From: Sternotherus odoratus
Taxonomy: Eukaryota > Chordata > Testudines > Kinosternidae
NCBI GenBank assembly: GCA_032164245.1
Contig: JAVMKO010000002.1
Coordinates: 93,571,340 to 93,635,339, forward strand
Length of the DNA stretch: 64,000 nucleotides
Direction of reading: 5' to 3'
Part shown: positions 51,274 to 61,182 of the stretch, piece by piece
Layout of the letters: the number at the start of each line of letters is the position of its first letter
Position numbering within the stretch: the stretch's first letter is position 1
Notes under the pieces: model-generated
Seen by the model: only the letters and a program-made list of their open reading frames with translations
What the model was told of the DNA's origin: nothing
The model's database searches: none
Program-made: the position numbers and the translations under genes

Positions 51274-53169
51274 ACTTGGCGGACTCCCTGAAATCTGCTC
51301 ACGGATCACCACGGGGCCTCGGACCCCTGGTTTAGAACTGCTGTTCCACAGTAAACACAGTCTACCCAAGTGTGAAGTCAATTAACTAGGCTGACTGATG
51401 CTTCCCTCCCCCCAGCCACACTCTGACAGCAGCATTCCAGTCTGCACCTTTCATTCTTTCATTTATTTTCCTCCTAGTTGTGGAGCAACTAACTCCCGGC
51501 TGCCACCTTCATACCACAGGGCCGATGATCCTACTCAAAATGGCAATAGTTTGCAAGTGTTTTACCACACCCCTGAGAAGAATCATTTGAGGAAGAGATC
51601 TAGAAGGGTCTGTACATCAGCCTCTTCCTCCTCAGATGATGCCTTTATAGCCCTGGTTCTGAACTCACGCATAACAGTAGACATGCTTTAACAGCCTATT
51701 TATATTCATCACTATGAGGATCACAACATTGGCCAACATTTCATCAGTGCTGCCTGCCTGACAGCACTTGCTTTGAAAACAGTGGTTGCTCACAAGGACA
51801 AGGATGGAATGAAACAGGAAATGATAGGAATTATTCAGTTTGATACCAAGTTCCACAATTTCATAGCCTAGGAATCCCACAAATCCATAGTACAAAAAGT
51901 CTCACAATGCCTACGGAACAGTGGCTAAGCAACATCATGGGATGTTCTCACCAGAATCCAATGTTTCACTGCAAAACTGCAACATGGCTGCAAATGTATA
52001 CGGCAACATTAACTTGATCAAGGGATAACAAAATGTTGCGTACAATGAGATCTTGAAATAATTTGTTGCAGATCACTTAACATAAATAAACCCACACCAA
52101 GTTAAGAGTAGAAATGCCCTGACTGGATTTCACTGCAGTGTGAAATAGAGAGGAAGTAATCTTATAGTAGCTAGTTTTCTTCTTGTTGTTGTTTTTTCCA
52201 TTTAAGAACTGCATTCATATTATTGCTGGTGCTTAAGTTTCTATCGATGTCTGAGTAAATGCAGATTAAGCAGAACTATTAAGAACACGAGGATAAGAAG
52301 AGAATGAGGGGGGAAAATAATGAACATGAGGAAGTATGGAATTAGAGACCGTTGAGAGAAAGAACAGGGATAACAAGTCATGACAATGCAAATTTTAGAA
52401 CAGGGATAATGAAGCTGGTGCAGCAAAATCTTGCACCATCATGTTGAATTGTTATCTCCATGTGGAAGGCAAAGAGTAACTATCAAAATTCAGATCTAAC
52501 AACATTTATACTCTTTCACATTTCTAACAGAAATATGGAGAACATATCAAATCTTGTTACCAACAAGCTTTCTAGTGAAGCAGTGATTTGGTATCGGTGA
52601 TGAAGTTATTGCTGTATACATTACTCTACATATAAAAAAAGATTCCTTATTTTTAATAATAAATGCCATTCTGTTTAAGGACAAATTAAAACAAAAAACA
52701 AAAACACATCTCTCTCTGATAAAACTCACCAATGAAAATTTTTGCTAAAAACGTCACATATTTCATTAGGAAGCTATAATATTAGAAAAATCAAAATCCC
52801 TATCTTTTTTTGGCCACTCTTTCTATTGTGCCAACAGATATTACAGATGATGTACCTGGAGGAAGTTACTTCATTGTGCCTTGAAATCCAAGTTGCTTTG
52901 GTGATGATGAAAATAAATGACCAAGCTAATATCTGGATCCTGTCTTCACATACATGCCATAGATTTAAGGAAAGCAGCTTAACACCATACAGTAATAAAA
53001 CCCAAGTTACCAAAACAGCTGTATGGGACTAACTGCAACTGAGATCAAGTACTATTCTAAGTTATATTTCTTCCTAACACTTAAATTTTAAAAAGTTATC
53101 GAACATGGCAATATGGAAAATAGCACCAACAACTAATAGAGAGTTTTAAACACTCCAGAAAAAAAAAAT

Positions 53170-54800
53170 CAGTCATACAGTGAGTGCAGTTAAGAAAAGG
53201 ATTTGCTTTATTAGAAAGCCTACCAATTTAAACCTGGTGCTTTTCCATTTAGAAGGAGGGGTAGAGACCCAGAGAGACAAGATTCCTGCCTCGTTCCAAA
53301 GCTATGAAGGGGGTTGGAACAGAACAATGGGGCTGCGGTCAGGAGAACACCCCTGCTTTCCACATAAGATGTCTGCTGGAACCAACATAGACTGTACCAG
53401 AGGAAAGAATTGGGCCCAGAGTCGGAAGGAGTCTAGTCGGTGAAAGAAACTTCTTAAAACATCTCTGAGGGTAAGATTTTACCTGTAATCGGTTTCTTAA
53501 TGTATTAGGCTTAGACTTATGTTTTTGCTTTATTTTGCTTGGTAACAATTTGTTCTGTTACTACTTGAAATTACTTAAATCCTACTTTTTACACTTCATG
53601 AAAGGACTTTTGTTTATTAATGTAAGTGATTAATACCTGGGGAAGCAAACAGCTGTCCATCTCTATCAGTGGTGTAGAGGGCGGACAATTTATGAGTTTA
53701 CCCTGTATAAGCGCTACAAAATAAAACAGATTTGGGGCAGGGTGGATAAAAACCAGTTTTGTTTTGTTTTTAAAGATTTTTTTAAAATTTAAAATGGATT
53801 TTTTTTATAAAATGCTTTGAGAAAAACACCTACCTAAAGAAAGATGCATTATAGTTCCATGATGAGATATCTTTGAATAGAGATTATAAATTTTATAGTA
53901 TGAGACAATATATTCATGTTACGTTTAAGTTTTGTAAATGAGTTCTAATAGTTCATGGATTAGAGACCCAATCTTATGGAGCTCCAGGGTCTTTTGTATC
54001 GATTATTTAGGTTAATTTTTGTATCTACCCAACGGGGCTCAGTGCTCAATCAAGACGATACCACCAAATATGCTTAGTTTTGCAGTTCTCAAACTGTGGA
54101 TTTGTCTCTCCAGAGATAACATGCTTGTTAACAGCAAAAATGTTTTAAAATAAATAATATATAGAGGTGAGAAACAGTTAAAACAATTTAAACATCTGTC
54201 TGGTAATGCTCTCCACCTAATACAACATGGCAAGAAAATCCTCCATATATTAAAGATCAACCTGTTGAACTGGAGATAGTTCACCCCCCAATGACTTCAT
54301 AAAATATCTGCTTCAATAACCAATTTTTCATTTTTTGTAACAGCTGTAAAACTAATCTGAAAAGTTTTCAAAATAAATCACTTAAAAAAAATAGTGTGTA
54401 CCTTTTAAAAATAAAACCTACATCTGAGTTGTAAAGTCATGTTTTAAGGTTATAACAACTAACGAAAATGCACCCTTATGTAGAAATCCATGATTAAATC
54501 AAGTCTTCCTGACTAACGATTTAAATCAAATCCACCCTGATTTGGGGTCTGGATCCCATTGGGAACTGGATGTCTGGGTGCTGGAGATAGGTGACCTGCT
54601 GAACAGTTTTTGGTTAAAGTCTGCAGCTTTGGGGTACTGGACCAGACCTGGGTCTGTGTTTCAGCAGGCTAGCACATCTGGCTCAACAAGGCAGGGTTCT
54701 AGAAGTCCCAACCTGGCAGGGAAAACGGGCTCAGAGGTCATTCCAGCAAATCAGGTGACAGTCCCAAAGGGGTCTCTGTGACTGAACCCATCACGCTTGG
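53170..54800 (+). mobile_element. Unclassified interspersed repeat interrupted by hAT copy B
   Basis: Sequence on both sides of 53738-54539 appears to belong to one older repeat, because the hAT target duplication interrupts it cleanly. I recognise the style (GTACCAGAGGAAAGAATTGG, CAGGGAAAACGGGCTCAGAG) as repetitive turtle sequence from memory but cannot assign a class; it may be LTR-related. Confidence 0.35.
53730..54547. mobile_element. AT-rich ~0.8-kb hAT-type element, copy B, exact duplication
   Basis: The element (53738-54539, 802 bp) starts CAGGGTGGATAAAAACC and ends TTTAAATCAAATCCACCCTG. ATTTGGGG is duplicated exactly at 53730-53737 and 54540-54547. Its right end, inverted, resembles the left end of copy A, so the two copies appear to lie in opposite orientation. 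Confidence 0.92.
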
Positions 54801-55439
54801 TTTTTGTTTTTACCTATCCTTTGGATGACTTAGTTTCAATTCTTTGTTTCATTTTAAACTCTTGAAGAGGTCTTATCCTGCTCATAGCTCAAGAATTATA
54901 TATTTAATTCCACATACTGAGAGGGTTGTGCATTTGGAGCAGTCATTCCCAGTTACATCATGCAAATGTTCTTACTTCAGTTGAACTGTGTGTGTAAAGG
55001 CAAAATATAGCCTCTGATTTGGATTACTAATTAAGAACTCATTGCAGGGAGCTGGGAGAAGAGGAGGGTAATTTGGATTACTAATAGCTGGTTATGTGAT
55101 ATGTATGTAACTCGTGAACCTTGTAACTGCTACTTGCAATCCTCCATAACCCAAGCCCGACCCTAAATGTACAGTACCTGCCTTCTTAACTTGTGTAAAT
55201 TTGACTTTAAAAGTGCGCTCTAATAAAATTGCTAAGTGCTAATTGAAAGTGGAAGGCTTTCTGACTTTGCTGACAATTGAGAGACAGGATCCAGTGGCTG
55301 GAGATTGAAGTTAGATAGATTCAACCCTTAAATGAGATGCAGTTTCCTTGGTGGGACTGAGATTGACCAGTGGTGCAGGTTACCAGGGGTGACAGCAGAC
55401 TCAACCTCTCAGAGTCTTTAGGACTAGACTGGATTGCTT

Positions 55440-56060
55440 CCTAAAAAACTTTTATCCAGCTTCTGGGGGAATTCTACAGCCTGGAGAGGGAGAGTAGAGA
55501 GTGGGCTGTCTGGCCTTGGTGATCCCCTCTAGCCTTGGAATCTAGGACTGTAAGATCTCCACCTCCAATCATCCCCTTCCCCGGGGGGAAACTGGATTGC
55601 CTGCACTGCCCTCAAGATGTTCTTAACACTTGCAGCTCTGCATAAAGAGAATGACAAATCAAAACTTATGCTTCATGGCTTCAGACAGTTGCCTGAACTG
55701 CTCAGGGAGGTTTCTCCCCCTCCTACCATGTACAACTGACTAGATGTATTCCTGGGGAGAAGGAAGGGTTTGGTTTTGCCTTCCACTTAAGCATCGGGGA
55801 CCACAGCTGGAGACAGGACACAAGACAAGGTGGACCAATATCCTCTTTCCAGATAGGTCTTGTGTTTTGCTCACGTACTCAGGGTCACAGTTATTCACCA
55901 AAGTTAAGGTGGCAAGGAATTTTCCCCCTGGTCAGATTGGCTGGGATGTTGCGTGTGTGTGTGTGTGGGGGGGGTGTTCTCCTTCCTCTGCAATGAAGTG
56001 TCATTCACCAGCTGGGACCATATGGGCATCTCTCATCTAATCAATTCTTTGCTATTGCAT
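55440..56060 (+). mobile_element. CR1-like 3'-region fragments
   Basis: Segments such as GATCCCCTCTAGCCTTGGAA, AATTTTCCCCCTGGTCAGAT and CTCCTTCCTCTGCAATGAAG resemble CR1 3'-UTR wording, in at least two pieces. A (GT)n(G)n tract lies at about 55954-55977. Weak assignment. Confidence 0.4.
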
Positions 56061-57429
56061 GGGCAGCACTGGCACCTTAATCTCGCCAGTTCTCTGCCTG
56101 TAGCACACAGTAAAGTCTCCTAAGAATTTAGACATGTTGGTCTAATGTTTTGGGGTTTCATACAGAGGTAACTGAGGTGATGTGTAGTGGCTTGTGATAT
56201 ATGAGGTCAGACTAGGGTAACAAGAAACCATTCTACAAATACATTAGAAGCACAAGACCCAGGACAGGGTAAGCCCAATACTCAATGAGGGGGGAAAACA
56301 GTAACAGAAAACGTGAAAATGGCAGAAGTGCAAAATGACATTTTTGTTTCAGTTTTCACCAAAAAGGTTAATAGCAACTGGATGTCGAACATATCCAATG
56401 CCAGTGAAGACGAGGTAGGGCCTGAAGCTAAAATATGGAAAGAGGTACTCACCTTGTGCATTAATGATGGTTCTTTGAGATGCGTCCCCACTATGGTGCT
56501 CCACCATAGGTGTGTCCAGGTTCCTGCACTTCTGATCGGATATCTTTGGTAGCAGAGTACAGCCCACACATGCACTCTCCCCCCACTTCGTGCTCTGCCT
56601 CGAGGCTAACTAGCACTGCGTGGGCAAATCACCCTTAGTTCCTTCTCTGCTGTAGAGTGCCTATTGAGAACTCAAATGGAAGGGAGGAGGAAGGGTTGTT
56701 GAGCACCCATAGGGACACACATCTCAAAGAGCCATTGTTACTGCACAAGGTAACTCTTCTTCAGTAATGAAGCAGAATCCCTCGTGGGGAGTTGGGGCTT
56801 TGGAGTCGAGTCTATTATGGATGATAATGCTGCAGAGCCAAAGATAGCATCAGAAGCAGAGTCTCCGGTAATCGCACAGTGTTCTGCGAAGGTATATGCA
56901 GATGCCCATGTTGCTGCCCTGCAGATTTCCAAGATAGGAATATTCTTGAGGAAGGCAACAGAGGAGGAATCTGATCTTGTGGAGTGTGTGCAGATTTCAG
57001 ATGGAGGTACCATACTGCAAACATGATAGCAATGTTTAACATTTGGAGAGTGTCTCGGCCGATATCACTGTGCCTTAAGACCTTTCCACAATGGAAAGGA
57101 AAAACTCGGAAGATTTCTTAAAGGTCTTTGTCCTAGCCAAGTAAAAGGCCAGGGCATGTGTAGTATACCTCCCTGTTATCATGATGAGGCTTAGGGTAAA
57201 ACATCAGCTAGTTTATATGAAAAGACGAGGTCGCCTTGGGGATAGAGTTTGGGCATGACTCAGAGTAACCTTGTCTTTAAAGAATAGTGTAAACAGCGGG
57301 GGCGGGAGGGGGGGGGGAAGAATGCCATTAGTGCCACTATTTTCCCTATTTCCCTTGCTGAGGCGATGGCTACCAGAAATGCTCACATACTGTCAACAAA
57401 GATAGCAAGCAAGTGGCCATAGGCACAAA

Positions 57430-58142
57430 AGGAAGACTAGTGAGACTCTTTAAACTAGATGTAGGTCACATGTTGGAGTTGGATGTCTGTATTCTAGAAA
57501 GAGGTTCACTGTGCCCTTGAAGAATCTCTTTGTGGTTGGGTGTGAGAAAACTGAGTAACCCTCTACTTGTTGATGGAAAGTCACTATGGCTGCCAGGTGT
57601 ATTTTGAGCAACTGAGGAACAACCCTGATCTCCTGAGATCCAGCATGTAGCCAAACACCACGAGAAAAGATGATGCTACGGTAATGGTGTTTGGAATTAC
57701 ACCAAACCTGGAACCTAATCCATTTTTTCAGGTAAGTGTGATGGGTAGCCGATTGTCTACTGTGTAGTAGCATTTCCTGTATCTCCTCTGAGCAGAAACC
57801 ATGTTGCAACCATGAACTGTGTTGGAGCCATGAATGAGCCAAGCCTTGAGATGGAACATCCACATGTTGGGTTGGAGAATTTGTCCTTTGCTCTGTGAGA
57901 AGAGGTAAGGTGTGGGTTGAGGAGGGATTTGTGGACATGTTGCACGCTGTGACAGGTACGGGTACCACAGCAGTCTCGGCCAGGTGGGAGAAATCAGCAT
58001 GACTTTTTTTCTTCCTTTTTATGTTTAATCTGACTTTCAACAGCAAAAGGAATGGGGGAAGGCATATAGAAGGCATATAGTCCCATGGAAGAAGGAAGGT
58101 GTCCCCTCTAATGAGTGCTGTTCGAAGCAAGACCTGGAGCAA
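57430..58142 (-). pseudogene. DIRS tyrosine recombinase remnant
   Basis: A 230-codon frame contains HTYLKKWIRFQVWC, LLKIHLAAIVTFH, YSVFSHPTTKRFFKG and PTPTCDLHLV, the N-terminal SAM-like part of DIRS recombinases. The catalytic C-terminal half (Arg, His, Arg, Tyr residues) is not recoverable in this frame. Confidence 0.7.
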
Positions 58143-58232
58143 TAGCGAGAGTAAGTCTTGTTCAGGTAAGTAACAAACAAGTCTATTGTTGGGTCCCCTG
58201 TTGATAGAATATGCTGTGGAGTACTGCTGGGT

Positions 58233-58560
58233 TCACTTCCCATTCATGGTTGTGTGAGAACTTGCATCTGAGACCGTTGCTATTTTATTCTGCATCTCCG
58301 TAGGTAGGCTGCTGATATTAGAACACTGTAGTGAATGCACCAGTTCTATAGCTTTAGTGCTACTGCACATAAGAAGGATGAGCTGGTGCCCCCAACACTT
58401 TACATAGTACATGGACACTATGTCATCTGTCATGATCTTCATGTGCATACTCTGACCAGTGGAAGAAAGATCAAAAGCATTCCTGACTGCTCTGAGATCA
58501 AGGAGGTTGATGTGGAGAGTCCTCTCCATGGACTACCACTTGCCTTCTTGAGTCATGTGG
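58233..58560 (-). pseudogene. DIRS RNase H remnant
   Basis: HINLLDLRAVRNAF followed by MKIMTDDIVSMYYVKCWG matches the RNase H part of DIRS polyproteins (a Leu-rich ELRAV helix, then a TDN-like strand, here TDD). The frame is truncated. Confidence 0.65.
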
Positions 58561-58959
58561 TTGTTGAGATGTGCTCCCCAACCTATGAGGGACACATCCA
58601 CTGTGAGAAGTAATGTCAGGGGTGTAGTGTGCGCAAACAGGACCCCGATCAAACATTTGCTGGGTCTTTCCGCCAGTGCAGCGAGTGTTTGATCCTGGAG
58701 GGCATCAAGAGAGATTTGTCTAACCCGTCTTTGTTTGGTATTTGAACCATGTCTGAATACGCCTCATGTCTAGTCTGGCATGAGATATTACAAAAATGCC
58801 AGCCGCCATGTGCCCCAGAAGCTGGAGGCAATGTCTGGCTGATGTCTATGGACTGGCCTGAACTTATGAGTGTGGAGAGTGAAATTTGTATTGCAGAAGG
58901 AGCACTCTTGCTTGAAGGGAGCAGAGATCGGCCCCTATAAACTCCAAATGCTGTACAGG

Positions 58960-59400
58960 AGTTAGGTTGACTTTTGGACACCGATTTGTAGCCCTAGCTT
59001 CATGAATATTTCCATAGTCCCATGGGCAGCCCGTAGGGCATCATCAAAGGAGTGGGCCCCTGAGGAGACAGTCTCCAAGTATAGATAGATCATGACCCCC
59101 AAGCTGCATAGGTGAGCTGCTACTATGGAGAGAACATCGGAGAATACTCTGGAAGCCAATAAGAGGCCAAAGGGGAGTATTTTGTACTAGTAATGTTCCT
59201 GACCTAGGGTAAACCAGAGGAATCATCCATGGGATGGAAGAATCAATATGTGGAAATAGGCCTCCTGGAGGTCGAGAGCAGAGAACCAATTTCCCTGTTC
59301 CAAAGATGGAAGAATAGCTGCTAGCATGACCATCTTAAATTTTTGAGCCTTCACAAATTTGTTCAGTGCTCTGAGATCCAGTATAAAAGTCTCCAAACTA
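58960..59400 (-). pseudogene. DIRS reverse transcriptase remnant
   Basis: RVFSDVLSIVAAHLCSLGVM and SFDDALRAAHGTMEIFMKLG belong to the DIRS RT palm/thumb; an upstream frame carries FHIDSSIPW. At the place of the catalytic YLDD motif this copy reads YLET, so the active site is lost. Confidence 0.72.
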
Positions 59401-60369
59401 TGTTTCTTGGGGATCAGGAAATAAAAACCTTTGCCTCAGAAGTACAGAAACAGGTTCTATGGCTCCTAGGCATAGATCAACTCCTACCTCCTATTTCTTA
59501 TCTTAACAGTCTCTTGTGAGAAGGGTGCCTGAGGAGGGGTGGGGGTGAGGGACATGAATAGAATACTCATTGGAGATAACATCTGACAGATGGGGTTTGG
59601 AAATTGTGTGTTCCCAATTTTGACGTAACAGAACAAGGTGGCATCCAAAGGGATGTGAGAGGTCAGAAAGTTGCAGCTAGTGTTGTTGGTAGTGATCTCT
59701 CGCGACCGTCACCAATGTGAACACCAAAACTGGTGTTTTGAGGTGGAAGCCTGTGACATGGAGGACCTGATGGTCTGCACCTCTGAAATTTGGACTCTCT
59801 CTGCTGTGGCTCATAGTAGTACTGTGGTGGGTACTGGGTCAGATGCGACTCATGACAAGACTGAGGACTAAATTTCCTCTTCAGTCCAGGTATCTAGATC
59901 CCAGTGACCATAGTGTGGCCCTGGAGTCTTTTAGAGTGTAGAGTGAGGCCACTGGTTTTATCTACAGTTTCGAACCTTTAAAGGGAAGAGGTCCTTGACC
60001 ATTATTTGTATCTTCTTTAGCAGCCCCAAAATATGCAGTGATGACACCCATTGCATCACAACCACGGCTGAAATCGAGCAGGCAACAGCATCCATGGTAT
60101 CTAGTGTGATCTAGAGTGCTATTCTCTCCACTAACTGTCCCCCCATGAATGATGGCATGAAATCGGTCTGCATGACTCTGGCAGGTGGTTAATAAAGGTG
60201 TTAAGTTTGGCATAGTTCATATGATTTTATTTGGCCCTTAGGGGCTGGTAACTTGTAATCTGCAACTGAAAAATCACGGAAGAGTAAGCCTTCCTCACGA
60301 ACAAATCAAGTATTTTCCAGTCCCTATCATAAGGGGTGGATTTCAAGAGATGCTGATGGCCACTGGAGT

Positions 60370-61182
60370 TCACAACATCCACCATGATGAAAACAAGTGA
60401 AAAGCGAGAGAAGAGAAATTCCATATCCTTGATGGGTACATAATACTTTCTGCTGGCCCTTTCACGTTGGGGTGGCCAATGCTGGTGTTTACCATATGGC
60501 TAGATCCAAAAGTTGCCTCCATGATGGGGAGGGCAATCCTCGAGAAGGATGTATGTAATATGTCCAGCAACTTATGGTGAGTGCCCTTCACCTCCTCAAG
60601 AGGGATTTTCAGTGTATCCGCCACCCTCTTTATAAGGTCCTGAAAAAGCCTGAAAACCTCGGCCATGGATGTAGGAGGGAGCATCACTGCCTTGTCTGGA
60701 GAGGAGGAAGAGAAATTAGATTGCAGCATAGCCTCCTTTTTTAGACTGATCTCCTGTTGCTCAAAAATTTCCTCAGGAGGCTCTAGATATGGAGGCAGAG
60801 GGAGAGGACCTCACGGATTCCCGGGGAGCAACACTAGATGCTTAGATGGCCTGGTGCCTATAGGCCACCCATAGACCCGATAAGGCCACTGGTGTGGTGG
60901 AAAGGGCATGGGTGGCAGAGCCCATTGCTGGTCATATACTGGTGGTTGAGGTCCAGAACAAAGGCGCATCTGGGAAGACCCAGATTGATGGTGGGAGGGA
61001 GCATAACAGTGGTGAGAGAGACCACCCTCTTGGTTGTATTGAGTCTCCCCCCTGGATATTGGTGGAGTAGACAAGGAGACTGGTGGTGAACAGCTCAGTA
61101 CCAGTGTTGACTCTGGTGGCAAAGTCATGCCCGATACCGCGGCCCCAGTATGAAGTAAAGAGTACTCTGGGGTCTTCTTCAA
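60370..61182 (-). pseudogene. DIRS gag-like remnant
   Basis: A proline-rich frame (60811-61182) precedes a frame with FQDLIKRVADTLKIPLEEVK (60370-60729), a helix typical of DIRS first ORFs. The two pieces are in different frames with a stop between. Confidence 0.6.
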
